Assembly: GCA_028023455.1 (NCBI GenBank)
Contig: JAQFVV010006353.1
Coordinates: 1,364,001 to 1,428,000 of the forward strand
Length of the DNA stretch: 64,000 nucleotides
Direction of reading: 5' to 3'
Source of the DNA: Epiperipatus broadwayi
Taxonomy: Eukaryota > Onychophora > Udeonychophora > Euonychophora > Peripatidae
This document shows positions 22,435-33,775 of this stretch, in pieces (the stretch's first letter is position 1; every line of letters begins with the position of its first letter). The translations under genes and the position numbers were made by a program. Under the pieces are notes generated by a model. The model had not been told where the DNA came from, made no database searches, and saw nothing but the letters and a program-made list of their open reading frames with translations.

Positions 22435-23395
22435 TGAAAGGAGATCCTTTGATTCCTCTTGGAGGCCTTAAAGGACTTCCTAATGTCTGCTCCATATGTT
22501 CTTGTTGTTGCAGCTGTTATTACTATGTGATTATTCATATAGTATATGAATATGGATGTGCTGCTTACCAAAATGCATTAGCCAGCGTGGTGAGCTTATT
22601 GGCTTTTTACCTCGTGAGTTTAAGATCAAGAAATACCATGGGCTTTCTCCTCAATTGCCTGATAAGGCAGAATAAATGTGTGTGTGAATGAATTTTTTTT
22701 TCTCATAAATGTATACAATCATGACACACAAAAATAAATCATGGCCCTTATTTCCAAGAGGCTGTAAAGTCACCAGCTGAAGATGAAGGGTGCTAAGAAT
22801 CCCCTGTTTGTGGACCCAGATTCTCATTTGATGATGACTTTTTATTTAGGTATTTACAACAGCAGATCACTTTCCAGTGAAGGAAGATTGCAAGAATTGG
22901 AAGAACTGTCTCATATTAAATGGGGCATTATTGGACTTTGTGAAGTTAAAGAAAAGGTGAAGAGACAATTGATTCAAAAAGTAGACATATACTATACTAT
23001 AAAGGCACAAATATTAGAATTACAAGTGAAGTAGGATTAATTATGAATAAAAAGTGGAAGAACAATATTGTGGAGATTGATGGTGTATCGGACAGAGTGG
23101 CAAGATTAGTTATACAACTTAATAGCAGATACCAAATGCAGATAATTCAGGTTTATGCCCCAACAAGTTCTCATAGTAATGAAATAGTAGAAGATTTTTA
23201 TATGGATGTACAAAGGGCTTTTGATCAGAGTAAATAACATTTTAAAATTGTTATGGGAGACTTTAATGCTCAAATTGGTAAACAAATAAAAGATGAAAGT
23301 GCTGTAGGTAATTTTGGTTATGGTATTAGAAATGAGAGAGGACATAAACTTGTGGAGTTTGCAGAAAAAGAAAAACTTTTCATCCAACTCACGCT
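22435..23395 (+). pseudogene. RTE-type LINE: 5' region and AP-endonuclease domain
   Basis: The region 22435-22690 is the same 5' segment found inverted at 3335-3565. From 22840 a broken frame reads IYNSRSLSSEGRLQELEELS, IKWGIIGLCEVK, then IVEIDGVSDRVARLVIQLNS, QIIQVYAPTSSHSNEIVEDF and after a stop VMGDFNAQIG. These are the N-terminal, QVYAPTS and GDFNA motifs of the endonuclease/exonuclease/phosphatase fold that nicks DNA for target-primed reverse transcription. Frame breaks at about 23033 and 23236. Similarity ends abruptly at 23387. Confidence 0.85.
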
Positions 23396-24570
23396 TCTTA
23401 TTTTTTATAATTTAGTGCGGTTATAATTTATTTTAAATGATATTTTTATATTTTTCATTTAATTTTATTTGTAAGTGCTAATCAAACCCAGTCTTACGAA
23501 CTTCTATATCCTGCTGTGGAGTAGAGGGGGGGGGGGATTCATGAGTTCTTGTTAGTTATTTCTAAACAGCTCGTAAGATTGAGTTTATATTTTAAATAAA
23601 TATATGGTTTTAAAAAAATATTTGATAATAAATCTATACAAAATGTATAAATACTTTCAATCTGGGGTGGTGTCCGTTAATTTTGTTAATTTCTTTATTA
23701 ATCATCATCGCCAAAAGGCTGGCAATTTAAATCAAATTCTATTTTGTTATTTGCATTTTTAAGTGCATGAATTTTAGTTTTTTTTAAAAGTTAAACAACA
23801 TAGGATTGATTGAAGAAAGGGGAGCAATGTACGCTTCATTAATTATAGTTTTAACTTCTGGTTAATGATTCTATCTTACACGGGCCATTTTTCACGTATA
23901 TAATATTATTGTTAGCGAGATTCTATCACCTAGTAAATTAAACCTTTTATATAACATCAAATATTATTATTATTCAATAAATGAAACAATGACTTTGATA
24001 TTTAGAAATATATATAAGATTTATTAAGTTAACTTGAGATATATATGATTGATTACGTTATTTGTGTCAAAATACAAATAAAAATGGGTATTTATCTCCC
24101 TTAGATGACATTAACCCCTCTTACAATATTATAAAACGAGCATATTTATTCAAATTATGCTGCAATAGCAAATAAATTATCACTTTGTTCTAATGCGGCT
24201 ATTTAAATGTCAATAATTAACAGATTACATGGTATACCTAAGATTTTTAATAGCACTGGATTACAGTTATTTAAAAATCCATCATTAATATAACAACAGC
24301 ACTCGAACCAATACATAAGATTATTGAGCTTGATGGCCAACAGTAATTATATTTGATTAGTAAAATACTATTTGCATTTGCGAAATAAGAACGTATGTGG
24401 GGAAGCTAATTTAGAAACAATAATTGTGGCAGGAATAGCGCATATGAAAGTATGAATGAAAATATAAAAATGAAAATCCATTTAGCATAATCATAACAGT
24501 ATGATTAGGAGTATTGATAGGCTTTAGCGAGAATGAAATATGGGAGAGCGGTACGTGCATGATGGCAATG
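23396..24570. other. unassigned segment between two RTE parts
   Basis: About 1.2 kb of AT-rich sequence separates the RTE endonuclease from the RTE reverse transcriptase, both in + orientation. It contains a G11 run at 23526 and a hairpin-forming pair near 23485 (CAGTCTTACGA) and 23568 (CTCGTAAGATTG). I could not recognise a transposon or gene. Either an unrecognised insertion or the join of two separate RTE fragments is possible. Confidence 0.5.
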
Positions 24571-24574
24571 AAGA

Positions 24575-25965
24575 GATCCATTCTAAGATCCAGGAAGGTG
24601 CTTCAATTTACGACTAAAGAAGGTGACTCTCTGAAAACGTTGGGTCGGTACTAAAAGAAGCAGATGAAGAAATCGAAAATTTTTTGGCAAAGTTATATAC
24701 CAAATGTCTAAATGATAAAGATGTATCAGATGAATGAAAGAATGCAGTATTAATATTTAAAAAAGGTGATAAAGAAGATTTTAGAAATTACAGACCTATC
24801 AGTCTTTTATCAATTTTATACAAATTTTTTACCAAGATAATTATAATTCGTCTACAGAAAACATTGGATTTCAACCAACCAAAAGAACAAGCTGGATTTA
24901 AAAGTGTTTTTAATACAGTAGATCATAACCTAGTAAGTTATAGATAGGACCAATGAATATGCTTTGGATTTATAGATTATGAAAAGGCATTTGATTCTAT
25001 AAGCATCTCTTTAGTGATTAAAGCATAGGATCATCAAGGTATAGACCCAGGATAACTGAAGAATATTTATAAACATGCAACAGCAACAATTAGATTACAT
25101 AATGATATTAGGGAGGTTAACATTGGAAGGGTGTAAGACAGGGTGAATCCATAGCTCCAAAACGTTTTATAGCAATGCTACAAGAAGTATTTTGTGGATT
25201 AAAATGGGAAGCTAAAGAAAAGTAAAAGTAAATGGAGATTATTTAAGTCATTTAGATTATGCAGATGATGTAGTTGTTTTTGTAAATAATGCTTTAGAGC
25301 TTCAGGGAATGTTGCAAGAGTTATCAGATAAAATAAAAGTACATGTTAAAAAGACTAAGTAATGTTCAATGTATTTTCTCAAAAGATGAAAATAAAGATC
25401 GATTATAATGAGTTAGAAGAAGTTAGCAACTATGAATACCTTGGACAGATTATTATTATAGATGGTAACATAATAGACTAAATTAATCATAGAATTAAAC
25501 TTGGTTGGAGTGCTTTTGGTAGAAATAACTTAGTATTAAAAGGAAGTATGTCTGTATTTTTGTAAAAGGTTTTTAATACATCTGTTTTATCAGTTCTTAC
25601 TTATGGATCTGAGACTTGGACACTTAATAGAAGAGCAATGCAGAGACTTCAGATCACTCAAAGAAGTATGGAGAGATGCATGTTAGGAGTAACAAGAGAA
25701 AGGATTTTAAATGTAATAGCTGAAGTGGAGTTGGGCTGGACATATTGCTAGAAGAGATAATAATAGATGGACATTTGAAATCTTAAACTGGATTCAAAGA
25801 GATTATAAAAGATCCAGAAAGTGACCACGTGTGAGATGGATATATGAAATAAGAAAGTATGCTGGGATGATGTGGAGAAGAGAGACTAGAGATTGGAAAA
25901 GATGGATTGAACTTGGAGCGACCTTCATCCTGTAGTGAATTAATGAAGGTTGATGATAATGATCC
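24575..25965 (+). pseudogene. RTE-type LINE: reverse transcriptase and 3' end
   Basis: The motifs in order are NYRPISLLSILYKFFTKII, EQAGF, FGFIDYEKAFDSI (motif A), the Q-GES segment with C replaced by stops, and LDYADDVVVFVNNALELQ (catalytic YADD). The RTE tail follows with IKLGWSAFGRNN, LTYGSETWTLNRRAMQRLQI, SMERCMLGV and W-x-x-LGATFIL, then (TGATGATAATGA). Many stops (for example at 24737, 24944 and 25049) make it inactive. Confidence 0.9.
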
Positions 25966-25969
25966 ATGT

Positions 25970-27027
25970 TTTGAGTTTAAAAAGTTTACCGTGGATTTAT
26001 TTTTATTTGCTTTCATGGGCAGTTAACATAGCCCTATACCATGAGCCCCATTCAGATGTTTGAGTTAATGAAGTTAAATATTATATTAGTGACTAAATTT
26101 TTTTTATTTTTGCCATATGACATTAATATAACTCTGATATATCTGCATTTATGAAGATATTTTAAATGTTACTTTGCATGGCTTGCATATTGATTAAGGA
26201 TCAATAATTTATTTGTGTATATGTTTGGTTATGTTTCCTGAATGTTGATTGATGTTGTGAATATATATATATTTCTTAGTGATGTTATTGTCAAATGTAT
26301 TTCACTCTGATATATTTTAATAGTATTACACAGTATGGCTAATTGTGTTAAGCTGGTGTTCTGAAATAGTTTAGAAAATTTGAAGTTATAAACAAGAAAT
26401 CATGCCAGCCATACGAGAATGTGTAAAACACCAAGGATAAACTCATTTCCTAAACAGTGTTGTTGAAAATCATGAACATACACATGCCTAAATTAAAATT
26501 GCAATAGTATGTATAATGCACTCACAACATTGTAGAAATTACATTAGAGTCAACAAGGATGTGATAGAAAGGAAAGCCAATTCCTATAGAAAGCTAATAT
26601 ATTTGTTGTATTAAATTGAAGCAAGAACATATTGGTTCATCAATTAATGATGACATGGTTTTTGTTAAAGAATATTTTCTTATATGTGTTTTTTTATTGG
26701 TATATTATTCAATATGTTCAGAGCGAATCATGATCTCCTGCCCTTTGCTATAAATAAAAATGTTATGATAGTTGTGGAGGGATTGCCAAAAATGATACTT
26801 CATTTATTTCTTTATTACTAATTTATTTTATAGTGCTGAAAGAGGATATAATAATTGGAGTGTCACTCATTACATTTAGGAAAGTCAAAATAGCAGGGTA
26901 CATTTTTAAGAAGGTGGTGTTTAACCACTATCTAAATCAATCTTCCAGGTTTCAGAAGAACCTGGTGTCTTCCAACTGAATCAATAAGAGTTTCTGAAAC
27001 TTAAGATAGACATTAAATGTATAGCAT
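25970..27027. other. unassigned intronic sequence
   Basis: AT-rich, no recognised repeat, no coding region, no obvious symmetry. I see nothing to annotate. Confidence 0.5.
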
Positions 27028-27035
27028 CTCTAAAG

Positions 27036-28159
27036 CAGTGGTCTTCGACCTTTTTACAATTGCAGACCAGCAAAAATAAGGATAACATTTCACGGACCGG
27101 CAAAAATAAGGATAAGATTTTGCGGACTGGCAGATGTCTGCAGATAAATTTTCTTCAAGATTTAAACTGCATAGCCTTAGATGAGCATAATTGTTATAAC
27201 TGACCAAAACAACACACTAGTTACTGTGTATTGTAATGATGTTGCTTACCTTCATATGCTGAACACTCTTTCTCGAGTTGTGCAGTCATACTGCTACAGA
27301 AAACAGTACATTCTCATTAATGTGCCTGCATTGCTATGTTATTTCATTATTAAAACATCCAAAAATAAAATGTTATTCACCTGATTTTTGGGAAATATCA
27401 CAGCTAGTGTAATTGCATGACAATGATTATGATAAATGTAATATCTGTATTTAATGTTAAATATACAAGATGAAGTTATATATATATGTAGTTTGTATAA
27501 TAAACTTTTTTTTTAAATTTTGAATCTGGTGTCATTTTAATCTCATTTTTACCCAATTAAAAAAAAGAAACAGAACAAAAAGTTGTTTTGGTAAAGTGTC
27601 ACATAGAAATAAAACAATCATTATAAAGATGTCATTTTGCTAAAAAAAAAAAAAAGATAATAGATTTACATTCTAGATGAAGGGAAATCATCATTAATGA
27701 TCTGTCTCCATTTTGTGAAGTTTACAATTTCAAAAAGAAATGTCGCACACAAAATTAAAATATGTTACAAATGCAATAAAAAGCTTTGCTATATGTGACC
27801 AATAAATGAGCTGACACAATACAGAAATGCCTACTAGGTATAGAAATTGATGTGTAAGGAGTAATGCAATTATCATGAGATTGACGCTTTGTCTTTTAAA
27901 GATTGCATTTTCAGATAAATTCCTTTGATTATTATTTAGTAATTATAGTATTATCTAATAATTTAAATAAAATTTTGATTTATAATTAATTTTATTTAAG
28001 AAATTGGGATGAAAAAATAAATAAAAATTGTTTATATTAATTAAAAGTTTAAAATCTTATTATTTTGTTATTACAAACTTTCCTGCCAGTCTAGCGTGGA
28101 CCGGCAGAAAACTTCTGTGGACCGGCAACAGTCCCTGGACCAAGGGTTGAAGACCATTG
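27036..28159. mobile_element. non-autonomous hAT element with perfect 8-bp target duplication
   Basis: The terminal inverted repeats are CAGTGGTCTTCGACC on the left and, reversed, CAATGGTCTTCAACCC on the right. CTCTAAAG flanks both ends (27028-27035 and 28160-28167), the 8-bp duplication typical of hAT. Subterminal GGACCGGCAAAAATAAGGAT and GGACCGGCAGAAA repeats resemble those of vertebrate hAT-Charlie elements. The 1,124-bp body has no transposase. Confidence 0.93.
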
Positions 28160-28249
28160 CTCTAAAGCATCTCCTTTCCAGCATTTAAGAATGTTATTGT
28201 AGTATATATAAATTATATTACTATAGCTTTCATTCATAAAAAAAAACAA

Positions 28250-28862
28250 TAGACATTTCCTTTCAATATTAATTTATTTCTACGAAAAACACTTCATCCA
28301 AGTTTAATTCTATGATTAATTTCAGCCATTATGTTTCCCTCTGTAAAAATAATCTGACCAAGGTATTGTTAACTTCTAACTCATCATTGTCCATCCCTAT
28401 TTCCTTCTTTTGAGAAAATTCATTGAACATTACTTTAGTGTTTTTAACATATACCTCTAGTCCTACTTTCTTACTTTCAACTGATAACTCGTGCAGCATT
28501 TTCTGAAGCATTATTTGCAATAACAGTTGCATTATCTGCAAAATGCATATGATTTAAATAATCTCCATTTACTTTTAATTGCTTAGCTTCCCATTTTAAT
28601 CCACGAAAGACTTGTTGCAAAGTTTTGGGGACATGGATTATGGATTTGTATTGTGATGATCCAATGGTTTAATCACTGAAGAACTGCTTATAGAATCAAA
28701 TGCCTTTTCATAATTTTACAAATCCAAAGCGTAATGGCAACTCATACTCATTGGTCCTTTTTCTAACTTCTCTCAATATTTGGATGTGATCCACAGTGTT
28801 AAAACCACTTTTAAATCCAGTTTGTGCTTTTGATTGGTTGAAATCCTAAGTTCACTATAGAC
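28250..28862 (-). pseudogene. RTE-type LINE fragment (minus)
   Basis: On the minus strand, FGFVKL-YEKAFDSISSS-like motif A, then HFADNATVIANNASE at the catalytic position (FADN instead of YADD), QMLHELSVESKKVGLEVYVK, NTKVMFNEFSQKKE and the beginning of INHRIKLG. The segment is internally deleted and frameshifted. Confidence 0.8.
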
Positions 28863-28865
28863 CCA

Positions 28866-28992
28866 AGCTAGACTCTAGTCTGATAATATTGGATGAGTAG
28901 GTACTAGATAGGGATTTTATGCACAAACCTTCCATTGATTATTCTGGCTTGCACTGAGTGGCGCTACTGTATTGAGAGTTTAGACTCTGTAA
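28866..28992 (+). mobile_element. family B half element (right arm)
   Basis: It contains AATATTGGATGAGTAGG, TTTTATGCACAAACCTTCC and GCGCTACTGTATTGAGAG. The hammerhead core has been lost. Confidence 0.6.
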
Positions 28993-29607
28993 GCTATCAC
29001 ATATAAATATCTGTATCCACTTTTACCTTCATTAAACTACAAATTAAAACGAGCGACCAGTTACTCTAATAGTTTTCAGTTTTGTTAAGACTTGGTTTTG
29101 TGACAATTTTTAAAACGAGAGTGAACTTTAACCTTAAGCCAGATGTAAATATAGTATTAGTAATTTTAATTTATTATTAAATGAACAAAGGCAGAAGCAG
29201 AATCTCATTACCTAACCTTTGTAAATAATAAGTAGAAGCTAAATATTTATAACGCAGAACATTTTCGTTCAAAATATACTCCTCAGAATTCTTTTGCCGG
29301 CAGACTGATAATTAGTCATTTTTAATAAACTTTCAGTTTATTAATGCTTATTCTTTCACTCATTATGAGACTGCCTGCAAAATAATTCGGAGTAATGTAT
29401 TGGAAAGAGAATCTTCTTCGATATAATTATAATCCTACATATTCAAGCAGTAGTAAATTCTTTATGTGCAGCTGAAATTGGTAATAAAAGTTCAATACTG
29501 TAAATATTTGAATAAACACAGCACTTAAATGTACATGTAACTGAAGTAGACTAAATTTCAAGAGCTATCAAATATAAATATCTATACCCACTATGATTTT
29601 CATTAAA
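28992..29607. repeat. 45-bp direct repeat pair (28992-29036, 29563-29607)
   Basis: AGCTATCA-CATATAAATATCT and CCCACTATGATTTTCATTAAA / CCACTTTTACCTTCATTAAA correspond at both ends. The 525 bp between them are unassigned AT-rich sequence. Sequence up to 30030 shows nothing further. Confidence 0.45.
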
Positions 29608-30135
29608 TCCCAGATAAAACTAATCAATTGTTTAAAAAATATTTATAACTGCGGGTAAAAAATAAAAAATTGAATAGCTAAAATCAAGAACGCTATAAAT
29701 TATTATAATCTTACTTTTTTGATAAGTTAAAATAATTTATAAAAGGAAAATACTTTGTTTCGATTGTTTGTAAGGATTGCAGCCATCTAGATAACAACAG
29801 ATTTTATAGAACAAATAGTGATTGCGTTACTTATAATTTCAGATTTGTTACAAAGAAGTGACGATAAGTAATCAAAATAGAATCTTATTTTTACAAAGTG
29901 TGTATGGAAGTATTAAAGTTTTGGCTTTTTGAAGCTTAATTTGCTCAATTAAACATCTTTTTTTTTTGATAAATATGGACTGCAAATTTTAATATCATAT
30001 GAGAATATAGTACAGGAAGGGCATTCTTATCTCTTACAGAATGCTGATTTTTGGTTTAATAAATAATTATATATCATACTATTTCCAACTTTCTTATATA
30101 CTTCAACAATACTATTTTTTATATCAAAACTTTAT

Positions 30136-30173
30136 TCTTACAGTTTCGACTATCTTGCACTCATCATCAGATC
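30136..30173 (-). ncRNA. hammerhead-like motif, family C (left arm)
   Basis: Minus strand: CUGAUGA, a 16-nt hairpin segment (UGAGUG-CAAGA-UAGUC), GAA, ACUGU, A, AGA. The core is complete; stem I has decayed. Confidence 0.4.
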
Positions 30174-30599
30174 TACAATATCCAAATATATAATCCTACA
30201 ATTACTACATTTTATACACATATTTATACACAATCATATTTTGAAACTGATTATTATACATAATCATTTTTCATTTTATTATTCTACCCTTAATTTTATT
30301 TACATTTATTTATATTATTTTATTTTTAATTATTTTAAATCTATTATGATCTTAGAATTTCAATTCTATTTTTAATTTTTTATCATTTTACTTACACTTT
30401 TTTAATTACTTCTAACCTTATTTTTATTTCTTTATATATTTTTTTAACTAACTATTAATTTTTTTACGTTACAAATTAATAAAATAATAAAATGGAAAAT
30501 GATTATGTATAATGGACAGATTGAGATGTATGTTTGATTATGTATTTAAATATGTGTATAAAATGTATTAATTGTATGATTATATATTTGAATATTTTA

Positions 30600-30637
30600 G
30601 CTCTGATGATGACTGCAAGACAGTCGAAACTGTAAGA
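30600..30637 (+). ncRNA. hammerhead-like motif, family C (right arm), intact core
   Basis: GCU, CUGAUGA, hairpin GACUG-CAAGA-CAGUC (5 perfect pairs), GAA, ACUGU (A15.1-U16.1, C-G), A as H17, AGA. Stem I is short (U-A, C-G). Confidence 0.5.
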
Positions 30638-31124
30638 ATAAAGTTTTTGATATAAAAAATAGTATTGTTAAAGTATATAAGAAAGTTGTAAATGGTATGA
30701 TCTGTAAATATAAAAATCAATACATAAGAAAAGGAAGAAGAAAATTGTACTATAATAAATAATTCACAGGCAAAATTCAATTTTTGACAATCGTTGTCAG
30801 ACGTTACAAAAATTTTAATTTGAAGTCTAATTTGAAGCCATAGAGCTTTGAAAGCACTAAGCTTTAAATGAATTTAATAGTATATATAACTTCTTTAACG
30901 AGCGTTATAAGCGCATAATTATTGATATTGTATATTTATTAATAACAGAAACATCAATCTTAAAATTTTGAATTTAAGATTCCCATTAATAATTTTAAAT
31001 AGTTAAGGTATAAAAGTATAGATGTTTTTATTTCACGTAACAGTCTATGCCATTAATCATATTATACCACAATTTGTTTAATTGGTTAAATGAAACATAC
31101 TGGCTTATTATATACCTGTGTCTA

Positions 31125-31560
31125 TATATGTAATATATAGGGTATATGAGCACAGACTTTCACACAACCCACCACCCACCACTACTTGAACACATATATG
31201 TTGAAAAAATAAATAATCACCAGTATACGTATTTCATGCTAAACCAGCAATCATTAGCTGGTCCAGATTACCATCTCTACACATATATGCTATAAGTGCT
31301 CAGATATATATTAAGGTAGCCAAACCTCATACTTTAATAGACAGGCTTCAATATACTCCACACTCCAACTCTTCAACCCTCCATCCAATTGAAAATCTGA
31401 TGATGGAACGCTCAAAGGCCATCCTGAGGACGAGATTCTTGTCACACCCATGTTGACCTAACATATATGTGTTCAAGTGTATCAATGTTATGAGATAGTG
31501 TGGAGAGTTGTGAGTCGTGTAAAGTTTGTGCTCATATACCCTATATGTTAATTGATTAAC
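31125..31560. mobile_element. family A / tRNA-like composite, diverged copy
   Basis: Both ends carry a related segment: GGGTATATGAGCACAGACTT at 31140 and, reversed, AAAGTTTGTGCTCATATACCC at 31526. AACACATATATGTTGAAAAA and its complement lie inside. The 31219 hammerhead-like motif is in the left half. The end segments look like decayed versions of the box B head at 36900. Confidence 0.65.
31219..31262 (-). ncRNA. hammerhead-like motif, family A (44 nt)
   Basis: Minus strand: ACCAG, CUAAUGA (G5 changed to A), hairpin UUGCU-GGUUU-AGCAU, intact GAA, AUACGUAU, A as H17, CUGGU. Stem I ACCAG/CUGGU has 5 Watson-Crick pairs, using bases different from the CCAA/UUGG of other copies. Confidence 0.55.
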
Positions 31561-31734
31561 GTAATTCCATAGCAAAAAACAAGTAAATAAAAAATAATAT
31601 TGGGACTGTATATGAAATTTATTAATTTTATGAGAAAATGAATAGGAGTTATGGTAGCTAAAGCAATATGCATTTTATTGGTGTGGAGTAAAAGTAGAGA
31701 GAGATTCCTATGATTAAGAATTTTTATTATATTT

Positions 31735-32125
31735 GTTAGACTAGATTATCCACTCAATGAAATAATAATTTTATAGTATAATTTTCATTATAGAATATTA
31801 TTTATTAAATGGATAATCTCTAGTCTAATGAATGACTAATAAAAATTACTAATATAATTCCATTAAGTGGTTCATGCCAAAGTTGTGAGGTGGTAAGTTT
31901 GACATCAGTTAAATTGTAGTAATTGGCTATCTATATATACTGAACAATGATAAAGTTATATATAAGAGATTGCGATCTGGGCCAACTGATGAATGCTGGT
32001 TTAGGATGAAATATGCATCTTTATGCTTATACACATTTATACCTCTCACACAAAGTATTAAAAGCAGATAGCAATCGGTTCCTACCTTGCGTGAGAATGG
32101 CATTGTGAAAATTCCACTACAGAAA
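31735..32125 (+). mobile_element. family A element, single copy
   Basis: It begins AGATTATCCACTCAATG, has GGATAATCTCTAGTCTAATG, GCCAAAGTTGTGAGG, GGCTATCTATATATACTGAA (the unexpanded microsatellite seed) and GGTTCCTACCTTGCGTGAG, and ends near AAAATTCCACTACAG. No coding region. 32126-32690 is unassigned. Confidence 0.75.
31981..32024 (+). ncRNA. hammerhead-like motif, family A, complete core
   Basis: GCCAA, CUGAUGA, hairpin AUGCU-GGUUU-AGGAU (one mismatch), GAA, AUAUGCAU, C, then UUUAU. All invariant core bases are present, but the 3' strand of stem I has mutated (UUGG expected). Confidence 0.45.
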
Positions 32126-32689
32126 ATATTCCAATTAATAAGATTTTATTATTTTTTTGAGTGATGGTTGGTTGTGAAATACACGCATAATGAGAGGGGG
32201 TGTTCTGCTTTCTGATTAGTAGATGGTTGCAGTATAATAGAGATGTGAGATGTACTGATAAAAAGCAATAGATGTTAAAAACTTGATATTAATTAATGGA
32301 GTACACATCTAAGCATATTAGCAGCGTTTGACTTTACTCCATAATAATCATGTTCTTGGAATACTCGTATAATGGTTTACCCCCATATTTAATAATAGAC
32401 TATAATCATTTTTATTTTTTTAAGGAAAAATCTCATTATCACCCCTTTCAAAATACTTTAGAAAAATCAAAGCATGGCTGCAAGGTTTAGAGCCTATATT
32501 TTAAGACTATTTGGATAAAATAGTCGATGAAATTCATAAGCAGAAGTATTTGGGTTAGGGGTTTAAAACTGGATGGTTAATTGGATTTTTTTTTTACTAA
32601 TCAATTCATTTGCATTAAAAACAATCTTATTATACATGAGTGTAAGACTATTTACTATAGGCAAAAGGTTTATAAATGAAAGAAATTAT

Positions 32690-33775
32690 GACAGGTAGCT
32701 GGTTTAGTATAGTAATAGAGTGATAGATTTTGGAGCTCAAGGTCTATGGATTGCAGCCTGGCTCTGTCACTTCTGATGCCAGAAAGTCTTATGAACTCCT
32801 GAGTAAAAACCAATTACTATATTCTTTCTGAACTCCCAGCATGCTTTGCTACAGTGGTGGGGTGTCAGACTGAAACTCAAGGTTCATGGATCACAGTCCA
32901 GGTCTCCGCTGCTGATGTTGGAATGTCTTATGAACTCCTGATTATTGAATCATTCTATTCAGATTTCTCAGCATGCTTTGCTACAGTGCTAGAGGAAACT
33001 AAAATCCATGGAATGCAGACCAGCTCCGTCACTTCTGAAGCTTGGAACAACATTATTAATTCCTGAATAATAAACATTCAATTACTATATTCTCTGAATT
33101 CCCAGCATGCTTTGGTGCAGTAGTCGAATGGCAGACTGAAGCTCAAGGCCCATGGATGCCAGCCCAGCTCTGTCACTTCTGATGCTTGAACTTCTTATGA
33201 ACTCCTGAATAATAAACCATTCAATAACTATAGTCTTTCTGAGTTCCCAGCATGCTTTGCTGCAATGGCAAAATGGAAGACTGAAGCTCAAGGTCTATCG
33301 ATTGCAGCCCATCTCTGTCAGTTCTGATGCTTGAACTTCTTATGAACTCCTGAATAATGTCATTCAATTATTATAGACTTTCTGAGTTCCCAGCATGCTT
33401 TGCTGCAGTGGCTGACTCGGTAGCTCAAAGTCTATGGAATGCAGCCCATTTCTGTTATTTCTTATGCTTGATGTTATGAACTCCTGAATAATAAACCATT
33501 CAATTACTATATTCTTTCCAAGTTCCTAGCATGTTTTGGTGCAGTTGTAGACTCAAACTCAAGGTCCATGGATTGCAGCCCAGCCCTGTCACTTCTGAAG
33601 CTTGAAACATCTTATTAATTCCTAAATAATAAAACATTCAATTACTACATCCTCTGAATTCCCAGCATGCTTTGCTGCAGAGACATAGTGGCAAATTCAC
33701 AGTTCAACTCGTAGAGCATGGCTCTAGTCCATTATTTCTGGTGCTACGAACTCCTGAGCATAAATCATTCTCAAA
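32690..33775 (+). repeat. degenerate tandem array of an old SINE-like unit (family S), about 8 units of about 137 bp
   Basis: CAGCATGCTTTG recurs at 32837, 32969, 33103, 33248, 33391, 33528 (TAGCATGTTTTG) and 33663. Each unit also has GCAGTGGTNGA, GGCAGACT, CAAGGTC-ATGGATTGCAG, CTGTCACTTCTGATGCTTGA and TATGAACTCCTGAATAATAA. Single units lie in reverse orientation at 5522, 7010 and 16675. The GTGGTAGAGTGGC segment resembles a tRNA box A. Short open frames here are incidental. 33776-35490 shows nothing recognisable. Confidence 0.85.

Larger units (their letters stand above)
30040..30735. mobile_element. foldback element with hammerhead-like motif in each arm
   Basis: Arms of about 220-250 bp (about 30070-30290 and 30485-30705) mirror each other. 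GGAAAATGATTATGTATAAT against ATTATACATAATCATTTTTC is near the centre, and AATAAAGTTTTTGATAT against ATATCAAAACTTTATT toward the outside. The loop is about 190 bp of T-rich DNA. Both arms carry a CUGAUGA...GAAAC motif. Confidence 0.8.

Noticed and set aside
25783-26016. Minus-strand open frame over the RTE 3' end
   Set aside because: It is the antisense shadow of the RTE copy at 24575-25965.
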